From Whitmania pigra (lineage: Eukaryota; Annelida; Clitellata; Hirudinida; Haemopidae): a stretch of DNA of 64,000 nucleotides. Each line of letters opens with the position of its first letter. Position 1 is the first letter of the stretch. The DNA lies in NCBI GenBank assembly GCA_021613335.1, contig JAJTWR010000479.1, forward strand, positions 248,001 to 312,000, in the 5' to 3' direction. This document shows positions 46,460 through 55,519 of the stretch, piece by piece. The notes beneath the pieces are model-generated. The model made no database searches, was not told the DNA's origin, and saw only the letters and a list, made by a program, of their open reading frames with translations. The position numbers and the translations under genes were made by a program.

Positions 46460-47707
46460 TTAAACTCTTGCCAACTCAAAAATGGTAATTTCAGGTAAAA
46501 TGCCCACCCTGCCGGGATAACCCAAAAAACCGTAACCCACATTTACATAAAGTTGCTGGTGTTGTTGTTGATATAAACCGGCCCATTCTTTATATACATA
46601 TTGTATGGGGCTCCATTGTATATTTTGGGTACGAATACCAAATTGGCAGCCGTGCGTATGGCCGCTAAACATTACATCAATGTCTTTATATTCTTTGAGA
46701 ACCTGTTCTCGCCAATGCGAAGGATCGTGAGAAAGAAGTAGTTTTACAGGTAAATCATCGGTATTTCTTACAGTCAAATTCATGTTGCCATATTTTGCAA
46801 ATCTGCCCATACCCCAGTTCTCTATCCCTAAAATTCCTATTTCTTCTCCATTAATTTTTAGTCTGCGATGTTCGTTCATGAGCAAATCATAACCCATTAT
46901 TTTATGAACGGCAATCATATCTTTCAGGTTTTTGACTTTTTGAGGCGAATTTCCTTTGCCAAAATAATAATCTCCATAATCATGATTACCCAGGATAGAG
47001 TAAACCCCTAAAGGCGCTTTAACTTTGCTGAATATATCCTGATAATTTTTAACCTCGTCGGTTAAATTATTAACCAAATCGCCGGTAAAAAAAATAAAAT
47101 CGGGTTTTTCGGCCATTAGCATATCAACTCCGCCTTTTACAGCTGTTTTGTTGTAAAAACTACCGGAGTGTATATCGGATATTTGGGCTAATTTAATCCC
47201 GTCAAAAGCGCGCGGAAGATGGGGGAGTTTAAGTTTAACTCTTTTAATTTGATAATCGTAAGCCCCTGAAATAATACCCCAGCTTAATGAACTGAGAGGA
47301 ATAGCCCCCGCCAATAAACCCGCTTTTACTAAAAATGCCGATCGCGAAATAGGTTCGGCGTTGCCAATGGGTTTTTTTTGGGCAGGTTTTCTGCAGAGTT
47401 GAAAAATTTTGATTGCCAGTCGGCGTAAATCGTCAATTAACAAAAAGGGCAACATAAAAATTTTGCCAATGACCAGCAGAAAAAAAGTCACCAGAATAAT
47501 TGCCCTCATAGTTAAAAAAAGGTTTAGGTAAATGGCGCAAAAAACGCCGATAATTAAACCGGGGTTTATTGTCCACCAAAAGGCGGCAAAGTATTTGCGC
47601 AGCTTTGCCGACCAATTTTTAACCGTGCTGCTGATAGCTATATAACAATAATAATCTAATAGCAGTACTGCTAAAAGTAATATACTCAGAAAACCGATTT
47701 GTTTCAT
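46460..47707 (-). CDS. membrane-anchored calcineurin-like metallophosphoesterase
   Basis: A 415-residue protein. Four hydrophobic helices in the first 160 residues precede the phosphoesterase domain (about 170-412). Metal-binding motifs appear in order: KLAQISDIHSG (D-x-H), FFTGDLVNN (GD), LGNHDYGDYY (GNHD), LLSHDPSHW and MFSGHTHGCQF (GHTH). This architecture matches the YkuE/YaeI-type COG1408 phosphoesterases, some of which act on lipid pyrophosphates. The catalytic domain probably faces the periplasm. The substrate is not deducible. Confidence 0.87.
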   Translation of the reverse strand: MKQIGFLSILLLAVLLLDYYCYIAISSTVKNWSAKLRKYFAAFWWTINPGLIIGVFCAIYLNLFLTMRAIILVTFFLLVIGKIFMLPFLLIDDLRRLAIKIFQLCRKPAQKKPIGNAEPISRSAFLVKAGLLAGAIPLSSLSWGIISGAYDYQIKRVKLKLPHLPRAFDGIKLAQISDIHSGSFYNKTAVKGGVDMLMAEKPDFIFFTGDLVNNLTDEVKNYQDIFSKVKAPLGVYSILGNHDYGDYYFGKGNSPQKVKNLKDMIAVHKIMGYDLLMNEHRRLKINGEEIGILGIENWGMGRFAKYGNMNLTVRNTDDLPVKLLLSHDPSHWREQVLKEYKDIDVMFSGHTHGCQFGIRTQNIQWSPIQYVYKEWAGLYQQQHQQLYVNVGYGFLGYPGRVGILPEITIFELARV

Positions 47708-47765
47708 TGATGTTTTATTAGATAAATAATAGAACGATGCAACAGCGTAATATCGCCTTTGGCGG

Positions 47766-47951
47766 CTATTTCATTTTTGGCAAACTTAGCAAATGGGGTT
47801 TAATAGCTCGCCAAAAATCTCGCATCCGGGCTACGTAAGGTATTTTTTTGTTGTAAAAGAGAAAAAAATAACCTGCCGGCGTAAAAAATTGTATCAGGCC
47901 ATTTTTATAAAACGTTGACCAAATAACGTATAAATTTTTTCGGTAGCGCAT
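47766..47951 (-). CDS. small hypothetical protein
   Basis: A 61-residue protein from the ATG at 47951 (a TTG nine bases earlier is possible). It starts 17 bp after the stop of the O-antigen-ligase-like gene, on the same strand. The sequence (YKNGLIQFFTPAGYFFLFYN, then ARMRDFWRAIKPH) has natural composition with one hydrophobic stretch and basic ends. It may be a small membrane-associated protein translated with the upstream gene. No family recognised. Confidence 0.45.
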   Translation of the reverse strand: MRYRKNLYVIWSTFYKNGLIQFFTPAGYFFLFYNKKIPYVARMRDFWRAIKPHLLSLPKMK

Positions 47952-47968
47952 ATCAGACAATTATTTTG

Positions 47969-50407
47969 TTACGGAAATTTTTTCGGTAAGCCCGGCGGCT
48001 TTTCCGGCTCCGTTGTCTTAAGAACGCTAAAACAGCCGTTAGCTTCATAAATTCTTTTTGCATCAGGGTAGTTGCTGCCAACGGCTGTTTTTAAATAAGC
48101 GCAAGCGTCTTCTTTTTTGCCTTCAAGCAAAAGGATATTTCCTTTAAAAAACTCTGCTTTTCCATTTATAGAACCTTTATTAGCCAGCACTTCGTCTAAA
48201 AATTGGTTAGCTTTAATGTAGTCTTTAAAAGTGTAGTAAATTGCCCCGATATCTTGCTTGTAAGCATAATTAGCGGGGTATCTTTTTGCAAGTTTTAATA
48301 AATTTACCAGCGCTGTTTTATTATCGCCTTTGTTGGATGAAAAAATAGCGTTTACGTAGTATCTTTTATATTTAATATCTTCATTTTGAGGCCATTTTTT
48401 TTCAGCCGCATTTATAACCATATAGAGTTTTTCTTTACTTAAGCCCATATTAATCATGTTATAGATATAAAAATCTAAAAATCTAAAATCATTATTATAC
48501 GGGATAGAATGCAGCATTGCATTTTGCAGGGTAAGGCTGTCTTTAATTTTAACGCATATATCAGATAAGAGCCTAAAGAAATACATGTTGCGAGGACGGG
48601 TATAAAATCCGGTTTTTGCATAATGTAAAGCGCTGTCTACGGGTCCTGTTTTGTTATAAATCAGCGCTCTTACATATTCGTTTGATTTGGAGTAAGGATT
48701 TATTTTTACGCTGCCGTTTAGCAATTTATGAGCTTGGGGATAGTTGCCTAAATGATAAGCGTTAAAGGCTCTCACAACATCAATTGGATAATTATTGTCG
48801 GCTAAATTGGGAAAGCCCGGATATTTGTCATTATTGTTAAAATTTGCAAGGTTGTTAGAATCGGCAAAAAGCTCTTTGTTTGAAACGAATTGATATTTTG
48901 AAGTTTCAAAATTGAGCTTTCCGTAGTATGCAGATACTAACAAAATTGCCAAAATTCCGATGAATATCTGTTTAAATATAGTTTTAGGTTCATAAATTTT
49001 GGGTACTGTTATTTCAGAAGTTAATCCTAAAAGATTAATACCCATGGCAAGTGCAAAATAAACTTGCATAACAGGCCGCTCATGAGGAAAGTTAAGAACT
49101 GCGTCGATCATGTATGCGCCAATCATAAAAAAAGAAACTAAAGTTAACAGCTTCTCTTCTTCTTTTTTGTCAGACTTAAGCGTTTTAAAAATATTAATAA
49201 AGGCCGCCAAAAATATGGCATAGAAAGCCAAACCGCCCGGAATACCGGTTTCCGCAGGTATTTGAAGAAAATCGTTGTGCGCATGTTTGGCAAAACTGAA
49301 ATCATTTTCGGTATCCACATCGTATGGAATATCGGCTAATTTCCAGTTTCCAATACCCGCGCCTATTATAGGGTTTTTCTTTATGTAAGACAGGGCATGT
49401 TCCCAAAATTTTATACGCTGCTCTCCTGATCCGTCTGTTAAATTTTTTCCGCTTAGTCGTTGGGTTATCGAACCGTAAACAGATTTTTCTTTTTCATTTT
49501 GCTTTTCCAGATTTGCAAAAATACTTTGCGTATAGAAAAATGCAATCAGCGTCGGCACAATCACTAATGTTAAATTAACCAGGGTTGTTTTGGCCTTTTT
49601 GGTATTTCGATACCAAAGTAAAATGATAATGACGAAGAAAACAATTTCCAGAACAAGCGAGATATAGGCCGTACGCGCATTAATGATGATAATTGTCATC
49701 GGTATGGTTATAAACATTGCCGAAAACAGGTATTTTAACCAACTTTTACACTTTAAAATGCAGTATAATAATAAAGGTGTTTTTATAACTATGCTGGCCG
49801 CCAAAATGTTTTTATTCCCTGCGTGTTGTTTCAGGTTATAAATAATGGCGGTGATGTCTTTTGCTGATTTTAAGTCGCTAAAAAATTGAACTAAAGTTTC
49901 CCAGCACTGAACAAACAAAAGAAAGGAAATAAGTATGGCAAGGTAAATAAAATTTTCCTTTCGGTTTTTTAATAACACCGCGATATTAAAAAATGCTGCC
50001 AAAGTATTTAATACGCGGATGTAACAAACCCATGCTTCGGTTCGGTTAATGGCATAAAAAATGGATAAAGCCGCAATTACACAAAAGATCAGATAAGTTT
50101 TACTGAGAAATTGGTTTAAAATATTCTCAATTATTGGTTGGTATTTTTTTATGTTTAAAAGAAAAAATAGGGTAAGCAAAACGTTTATGATAGATACATA
50201 ATACCATTCCACAGCCATGTTATCATTTGTATCAAAACTGGGTATAAAATCAACAAAACAGTAAAGGGCAATTAACAGAAGACCGAAAATACCGAATTTA
50301 TGAACAGAATTTTTCGGTGATTTTTCAGTTCTGGTTGCTTGATATTTTGCAGAAGAAGCAACATTTATTTTTTGTGCTTGATATTGCTTTTTGCCTTTTT
50401 GAGCCAT
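47969..50407 (-). CDS. O-antigen ligase/Wzy-like membrane protein with C-terminal TPRs
   Basis: An 812-residue protein. The ATG at 50407 (MAQKGKKQYQAQK) is chosen; the longer frame has only a TTG at 50461. About 11-12 hydrophobic helices span residues 40-520. The Wzy_C region contains GSGEQRIKFWEHALSYI, IIGAGIGNWKL and FAKHAHNDFLQIPAETGIPG, the motif around the conserved His of O-antigen ligases/polymerases. Residues about 560-800 are TPR-like (VRAFNAYHLGNYPQAHKLLN). The family transfers undecaprenyl-linked glycans, or glycosylates exported proteins (PglL-type). Which of these applies cannot be told from the sequence. Confidence 0.8.
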   Translation of the reverse strand: MAQKGKKQYQAQKINVASSAKYQATRTEKSPKNSVHKFGIFGLLLIALYCFVDFIPSFDTNDNMAVEWYYVSIINVLLTLFFLLNIKKYQPIIENILNQFLSKTYLIFCVIAALSIFYAINRTEAWVCYIRVLNTLAAFFNIAVLLKNRKENFIYLAILISFLLFVQCWETLVQFFSDLKSAKDITAIIYNLKQHAGNKNILAASIVIKTPLLLYCILKCKSWLKYLFSAMFITIPMTIIIINARTAYISLVLEIVFFVIIILLWYRNTKKAKTTLVNLTLVIVPTLIAFFYTQSIFANLEKQNEKEKSVYGSITQRLSGKNLTDGSGEQRIKFWEHALSYIKKNPIIGAGIGNWKLADIPYDVDTENDFSFAKHAHNDFLQIPAETGIPGGLAFYAIFLAAFINIFKTLKSDKKEEEKLLTLVSFFMIGAYMIDAVLNFPHERPVMQVYFALAMGINLLGLTSEITVPKIYEPKTIFKQIFIGILAILLVSAYYGKLNFETSKYQFVSNKELFADSNNLANFNNNDKYPGFPNLADNNYPIDVVRAFNAYHLGNYPQAHKLLNGSVKINPYSKSNEYVRALIYNKTGPVDSALHYAKTGFYTRPRNMYFFRLLSDICVKIKDSLTLQNAMLHSIPYNNDFRFLDFYIYNMINMGLSKEKLYMVINAAEKKWPQNEDIKYKRYYVNAIFSSNKGDNKTALVNLLKLAKRYPANYAYKQDIGAIYYTFKDYIKANQFLDEVLANKGSINGKAEFFKGNILLLEGKKEDACAYLKTAVGSNYPDAKRIYEANGCFSVLKTTEPEKPPGLPKKFP

Positions 50408-51099
50408 TTGTATTTGAGTATTTGTTTGTTTAATGAGTATTTGTTTGTTTAAATTTTTCAAAAATAAAAATATCGCTTGAAAATTAAACCAAAAAACAGC
50501 GCTCAGTATTTATTTCAAAATTTAAACCTTGTTCTTATTGGCTTCAACCTTGAGTTAAAACGATGCGCCATTATATTTTTATCTTCCAAAAACGTTAACT
50601 TTATGTGACGGTAGTTTTTAGGTAGGGGCTGGGTTTCTCGTCCGGCAGTTTTTGTTTATTTTAAGCAACCAAATACTGCCATTCGGTTTTAAAAGGAGGG
50701 ATAAAAATCCGATGCTGAACCAGGCTGATTCAAATATGAGAACCGGGAAGATGCATATATGATTAAAAGGGTTTGTTGTTGAGGAATCATGTTTTATGCA
50801 ATAGAGCTATAATTTAATTTGGAGATAGAGCGAATAAACCTGTTTTTTTAGCCGCGAGTTTGTTAATTAGCGGTTTGGCATAAACTTACCGCCCCAAGCC
50901 ATCTAAGAGTAGGGGTTAAATTAATTTGTAAAGTTAATGGAGATATAAAATCTTGCGCGGAATAAAATTATGACGCTCCATAAAAATTACGCATAATCAA
51001 CTAAATTATTTATCCGGATGTAAAATCTCAATGATTAACGATTTGAGTTTTTAAATCTGAGGTTTGCAGTTATCCTTTCTTTAAGTTTTTAGAAACGCG
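50408..51099. other. gene-free stretch of about 0.7 kb
   Basis: Stops are dense in all frames. Short protein-like runs (for example around 50690-50755 on plus) are too brief to identify. The region contains the promoter of the minus-strand O-antigen-ligase-like gene. I see no repeat, RNA gene or recognisable remnant. Confidence 0.4.
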
Positions 51100-51981
51100 T
51101 TATTTCGGAAGGTTTTTTGCCAGCGCTTTTTCGGCAATTAAAATGGCTTTCTTTTCTCTCCAAGTCGCATATTTTTCTTTAAATACCATTTTGATGGCGC
51201 TATCTACCGCGCCATGCCTAAACAAGCTCCAAACGCTGGCCATTTTTTTTGAAAAAGATTGCTCCCAAGCTCTTAAACTCAAAGAAAAAGAGCCGTCAAC
51301 ATATTTCATCCAATGCCACATTCCGCTGGGCATAAAAAGCGTATCGCCATGTTCAAGCATCGTTTCATAACCGTCTATTCCTTTAAGAGCGGGAAATTTT
51401 TCGAAATCGGGATTGTCTACCTTATAATCTTCCAAAGCATAGGTTGCGTTAGGTAAGCAATAAAGCCTGTTTTTCCATTTATAATCGAAAAGAATAATAT
51501 GCTTGCGGCCGCAAAAATGAGTATGGAAAATATGTGGTAAGTCAATATCGTAATGTAAGAAAGTAACCGAGTTAGAACCGCCAAAAAATAAGGCAGGCAT
51601 GCTTTCAATAAATCCTCCCATCAAATTTTTTGGTATTTTAATATCGTCAAAAAGGCCTGGAACTTTTTTGAAAAGATTGAAAAAAAAGATTCTCAAATCA
51701 GTCGGTTCTCTTCTGATAAGATCCAGATAATCGCCAAATTTCATATGAGCACTTGCAGCGTTAATGGGTTTAGAAGGATCTGCTTTGGAATTATCGTAAA
51801 GAGGCACTTCTAAATTGCCGCCTATTTCTTTTAAATAATCCATTGTCCATTTTTCTCTGGCCGGCCAATCTTTAGTTAAGCCCTTGATAACTAAAGCTCT
51901 TTTCTTTTTTAAATAATTTTTCTGAAAGTCTTCAGCAGAGATGTTTTCAACAACATCAACAGATTTTAAATTAAAACTCAT
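51100..51981 (-). CDS. cupin-like (JmjC-type) Fe(II)/2-oxoglutarate oxygenase family protein
   Basis: A 293-residue protein. The cupin_8/JmjC-like core shows VTFLHYDIDLPHIFHTHFCG with the HxD metal pair, KHIILFDYKWKNRLY with the 2-oxoglutarate Lys region, and HGDTLFMPSGMWHWMKYVDG with the second metal His. The N-terminus (KRALVIKGLTKDWPAREKW) is the usual lead-in of this family. Relatives hydroxylate protein side chains or small molecules. The substrate is unknown. It is a single gene on the minus strand. Confidence 0.82.
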   Translation of the reverse strand: MSFNLKSVDVVENISAEDFQKNYLKKKRALVIKGLTKDWPAREKWTMDYLKEIGGNLEVPLYDNSKADPSKPINAASAHMKFGDYLDLIRREPTDLRIFFFNLFKKVPGLFDDIKIPKNLMGGFIESMPALFFGGSNSVTFLHYDIDLPHIFHTHFCGRKHIILFDYKWKNRLYCLPNATYALEDYKVDNPDFEKFPALKGIDGYETMLEHGDTLFMPSGMWHWMKYVDGSFSLSLRAWEQSFSKKMASVWSLFRHGAVDSAIKMVFKEKYATWREKKAILIAEKALAKNLPK

Positions 51982-52110
51982 GTCCTCATTTAATTAATTA
52001 TCAATAAAGTACTTTTGGAAAAAACTTCTGCAAGTTTACAAGTTTATCTGATTAAAACAAAATAGCGAAAGTGTTGTTAATAATTTGATGTTTACACGAC
52101 AGAACCTTGT

Positions 52111-53235
52111 TTATTCTATAAATAAACACCCAGCAATGCCATCGGCAAAAAGTTTTCCTTGTTGGGTAAGTATAATATGGTTGTTTTGCAAAATAACTTG
52201 CTGCTGTTTAACAAAAGGTTTGACGGCCAAAAGCGTTTGCCCTGCCAGTTTAGGGCCATATTTTTTTTTGATTTTTTCTAAGTCTATTCCCCACATTGTT
52301 CTAATGGAGGTCATCACATACTCGTTAAACTGATCGGTTAAACTCAGCAATTCATATTGTTCGTTGAGTTTTCCTTCAAAAATATGATTGATATACTGTG
52401 CGTTATTTGCGATGTTGAAATAGCGTTTTTTACCGTCAAAACCATGAGCAGAAGGGCCGATGCCAACATAAACCTTTCCTCGCCAGTAATTGGTGTTATG
52501 AATCGCATGTTTATTAGGTTGTCCATAATTAGATATTTCATAATGGTCGTATCCCGCAGCGGTTAATAAATTTGAAAGCAATAAAAATTGACGGGCGCTT
52601 TGTTCATCATTTAAAGATAATTGCTTTTTGGTATTAATGGCATGCGCAAGGGCTGTTTTCTCTTCAATGGTTAACGAATAAGCAGAAATGTGAGGTATTT
52701 TTAGGTTAACGGCTTTTTCAACGTTCTTTTGCAGTTTTTGGTCGCTTAGTAAATGATAGCCGAAAATAAGGTCAATGTTAATATTATCAAATCCGGCATC
52801 CAATGCAATCTTTATGCTATTTTCGGCTTCGTTTGCATGGTGGGCTCTGTTCATCCAGATAAGATCTTCTTCATAGAAGGATTGAATACCGATACTGAAC
52901 CGGTTAACCGGCAACTTTTTTAAAGTCTTAATTTTTTCTTTTGTAAGGTCGTCAGGATTGGCTTCTAAAGTAATTTCGGCGTTTTCATTTACGCTGAAGT
53001 TTTGATAAATGGTTTCGAAAATTTCATTTAGCTTATCTGAGGTTAAAACAGAAGGAGTGCCTCCGCCAAAATAAATGGTTTCTAAAGGTTGAGCAATTCT
53101 GTTTTTTTTTAATTTTATTTCTTGGCATAAAGCTTGTACAAGCTCTTTTTGGTACTTTAACGAAGTAGTAAAATGAAAACCGCAATAAGCGCAGGCCTTC
53201 TTGCAGAAAGGAATGTGTATATAAATGCCTGCCAT
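52111..53235 (-). CDS. hemW: HemW-like radical SAM protein
   Basis: A 374-residue protein. Radical-SAM Cys11, Cys15 and Cys18 lie in YIHIPFCKKACAYCGFH. ETIYFGGGTPSVLTSDKL, ITLEANPDD and VNRFSIGIQSFYEEDLIWMN are the typical HemN/HemW blocks. A short C-terminal HemN_C domain is present. It lacks the N-terminal extension of true HemN oxidases, so it belongs to HemW, which binds haem and acts as a haem chaperone to respiratory proteins, rather than oxidising coproporphyrinogen. Near hemD. A CAAAGGTA (-7 box on the minus strand) at 53240-53247 lies only 5 bp from the ATG. Confidence 0.9.
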   Translation of the reverse strand: MAGIYIHIPFCKKACAYCGFHFTTSLKYQKELVQALCQEIKLKKNRIAQPLETIYFGGGTPSVLTSDKLNEIFETIYQNFSVNENAEITLEANPDDLTKEKIKTLKKLPVNRFSIGIQSFYEEDLIWMNRAHHANEAENSIKIALDAGFDNINIDLIFGYHLLSDQKLQKNVEKAVNLKIPHISAYSLTIEEKTALAHAINTKKQLSLNDEQSARQFLLLSNLLTAAGYDHYEISNYGQPNKHAIHNTNYWRGKVYVGIGPSAHGFDGKKRYFNIANNAQYINHIFEGKLNEQYELLSLTDQFNEYVMTSIRTMWGIDLEKIKKKYGPKLAGQTLLAVKPFVKQQQVILQNNHIILTQQGKLFADGIAGCLFIE

Positions 53236-53279
53236 TAAGCAAAGGTATAAACAAATTATTTACCGTAAAGCCGCTCCCA

Positions 53280-53311
53280 TTGGTAAGAGGTAAAAAATCC
53301 TGTTAAATTTG
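53280..53311 (+). promoter_or_regulatory. Bacteroidota-type promoter of the DUF4271-hemD unit
   Basis: TTG at 53280-53282, 21-bp spacer and TAAATTTG at 53304-53311. This matches the sigma-ABfr consensus TTG-N~20-TAnnTTTG, 35 bp before the DUF4271 ATG. Confidence 0.6.
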
Positions 53312-53346
53312 TGTCGAATTTGAAGCCGCTTTAATAATGGCTATGT

Positions 53347-54321
53347 ATGATAAAGAAAGCGCTTTTTTGTTTGTTATTGGCTGGCACGCGGTTTTGCCTT
53401 GCATTTGCCCAATCCGATAGCGTTAGTATTGGGCAATATTTTACCGCGCCGGACAGTTTGCAACCAAGCTTAACAATCGTTGAGAAGGCAAAAGTTGCGG
53501 ATACCATTACTCCTAAATTACTCGGACCTCAGGATTCTCTTTTAAATTTACGGATTTTGGACAGCTTAACTCACGGCTTTAGGCTGGAGAATTTTGATTT
53601 GAATAATTTTTTACATTGGCGACCTATGGTATTTGAAAACATTACGTTTCAAAAAGGAAATGTGATTGAACGCAAAAATGTTTGGCTGTTAGTAATCGTT
53701 GGGTTGTTGTTAATTACCTTTGCCATTTTAAAAAACGCTTTTTCTAAAGAATTGAAGGCTTTTGTTTTATCGTTTTTTTATAATAGAGATTTGGCAAATT
53801 TAAATAGAGAAGAAAGGGTAGGCTTTTCATGGGCCTCCTTGTTTTTGTTTATCCAATTTGGATTTATTTTAGGCCTGTTTTGTTATTTGGCAATAGATTA
53901 TCTGGATATTTTTCCTACAAATGACCGTTTAGAAATGTTCTTTTTTTTCTCGATTTTAATCGTTGCATTATATCTTCTTAAATTAGGATTACTTCGTTTG
54001 GTTGGTTTTATTTTCAATTTACAAAAACCTTTTGCAGAATATGCAACCATACTATGTCTTAGTTATTTTAATGCCTCCTTGCTTTTTATTCCAATTGTGG
54101 TGGGTTTTTGTTTGTCTCCGATAAAGTATGGCGATTTTTACCTCGTATTGGGAGCGGGCTTATTGTTTGTTATATTTTTAGTTCAGTTTATCAGAGCGTT
54201 GTTTAACATTTTATCTCGGTATAGGTTTTCTAAAGTGTATTTATTTTTATATCTTTGCACCCTCGAAATCAGTCCCATACTTATATTAATCAAGGTAATG
54301 GGGTATAAAATTGTAAATTGA
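53347..54321 (+). CDS. DUF4271 membrane protein
   Basis: A 324-residue protein: signal peptide (about 1-21), a periplasmic segment (about 22-105, SLLNLRILDSLTHGF), then six to seven membrane helices to the C-terminus. DUF4271 members are found in Bacteroidota immediately before a uroporphyrinogen-III-synthase-like gene, as here. The biochemical role is unknown. A TAnnTTTG promoter precedes it. Confidence 0.82.
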   Translation: MIKKALFCLLLAGTRFCLAFAQSDSVSIGQYFTAPDSLQPSLTIVEKAKVADTITPKLLGPQDSLLNLRILDSLTHGFRLENFDLNNFLHWRPMVFENITFQKGNVIERKNVWLLVIVGLLLITFAILKNAFSKELKAFVLSFFYNRDLANLNREERVGFSWASLFLFIQFGFILGLFCYLAIDYLDIFPTNDRLEMFFFFSILIVALYLLKLGLLRLVGFIFNLQKPFAEYATILCLSYFNASLLFIPIVVGFCLSPIKYGDFYLVLGAGLLFVIFLVQFIRALFNILSRYRFSKVYLFLYLCTLEISPILILIKVMGYKIVN

Positions 54322-54488
54322 TTGTCCGCTTGATACATAAATTTTTTTGACCAGAGTTTGAGTAAATCAACAAAGTACCAAATATTTTAAGTCAGGTAAT
54401 TAGAGTTTTTTAACTGCAAAATATTTATCAGACCAGATCTTGTATGAGATTAACCGGGCATTCGCAATATAAACTATGTAATAAGAAG

Positions 54489-55259
54489 ATGCAAGAAAAT
54501 ACAGAAGGAAGGCTCAAAAAAGTAAAGAGTATACTTTTAACGCTGCCCAAACCGGAAGCAGAAAAATCTCCTTACTACAATTTAGCAAAAAAATATAGCC
54601 TTAAGATTGATTTTAGGCCTTTTATACATGTGGAAGGCGTATCGGCTAAAAACTTTAAAAAAGATAAAATTAATTTTGCAGGTTATTCGGCTGTGATATT
54701 TACCAGTCGAAATGCGGTAGATCATTTTTTTAGAATCTGTGAAGAAATTCGTTACGAGGTTCCGGTAGGTCTAAAGTATTTTTGCAACTCAGAGTCAACG
54801 GCGTTATATTTGCAAAAGTACATTCAGTACAGAAAAAGAAAAATTTTTTTTGACAAACATTCTTCTTCATGTTTGATCGATGTCATGAAAAAACATATCG
54901 GCGAAAAGTTTTTATATCCATGTTCTGATGTTGCCACAGAAGATACGATCAACCTTCTTCAAAAAAATGGTTTTGATATTACCCCTACAGTATTGTTTAA
55001 AACAGTTGCAAGCGATTTATCAGATCTTAGAGAAGTATTTTACGATATTATAGCATTTTTCAGCCCCTCCAGTATACAATCTCTTTATATTAATTTTCCT
55101 GATTTTCAGCAAAATGCAACCAGGTTGGCAACCTTTGGAGCCAATACGGCAAAAGCGGTAAGAGAAAAAGGTCTTTTTGTAGATATTGAAGCCCCTAACC
55201 CTCAAACGCCTTCCATGATTATGGCTATTGAAAATTATATTAAAAAATCTAATAAATAA
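54489..55259 (+). CDS. hemD: uroporphyrinogen-III synthase family protein
   Basis: A 256-residue protein. The ATG at 54489 is preferred; another ATG at 54444 would add 15 residues of no family likeness. The two-domain HemD fold shows VKSILLTLPKPEAEKSPYYN at the start, YSAVIFTSRNAVDHFFRICE in the middle, FYDIIAFFSPSSIQSLYINF and ATFGANTAKAVREKGLFVDI near the end. It converts hydroxymethylbilane to uroporphyrinogen III in haem synthesis. HemD sequences are poorly conserved, so the annotation relies on these blocks and on the conserved DUF4271 neighbour. Confidence 0.85.
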   Translation: MQENTEGRLKKVKSILLTLPKPEAEKSPYYNLAKKYSLKIDFRPFIHVEGVSAKNFKKDKINFAGYSAVIFTSRNAVDHFFRICEEIRYEVPVGLKYFCNSESTALYLQKYIQYRKRKIFFDKHSSSCLIDVMKKHIGEKFLYPCSDVATEDTINLLQKNGFDITPTVLFKTVASDLSDLREVFYDIIAFFSPSSIQSLYINFPDFQQNATRLATFGANTAKAVREKGLFVDIEAPNPQTPSMIMAIENYIKKSNK

Positions 55260-55268
55260 ATTAGAGAA

Positions 55269-55472
55269 ATGTATTATTTTACGTCGGTAATTTTAACGTT
55301 GATATTTAGCCTGAGAACGGTGTTTTTTGGACGTAATTTGGTTTATAAGAGCGCTTGTATGAGAATAATTTTTGAAAGAAATCAACATCTTGAGAAACAA
55401 AATGTTAATAATTATTTAAAAAAGTGGAAAAAAAACCATGTTTCTTTGTTTATTATGTTAATAACATTGTAA
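55269..55472 (+). CDS. doubtful 67-residue reading frame
   Basis: Begins 9 bp after hemD with a hydrophobic start (MYYFTSVILTLIFSLRTVFF) and a basic remainder. No family recognised and it covers the region leading to the gldK promoter. It could be a small membrane protein or chance. Confidence 0.2.
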   Translation: MYYFTSVILTLIFSLRTVFFGRNLVYKSACMRIIFERNQHLEKQNVNNYLKKWKKNHVSLFIMLITL

Positions 55473-55497
55473 TTGTCAATTTAAATATATAGCTTTG
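55467..55497 (+). promoter_or_regulatory. Bacteroidota-type promoter of the gldKLMN operon
   Basis: TTG at 55467-55469, 20-bp spacer and TAGCTTTG at 55490-55497. This is a full match to TAnnTTTG, 22 bp before the gldK ATG. Confidence 0.65.
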
Positions 55498-55519
55498 CAA
55501 TAAATTTGTTTCAATTTAT

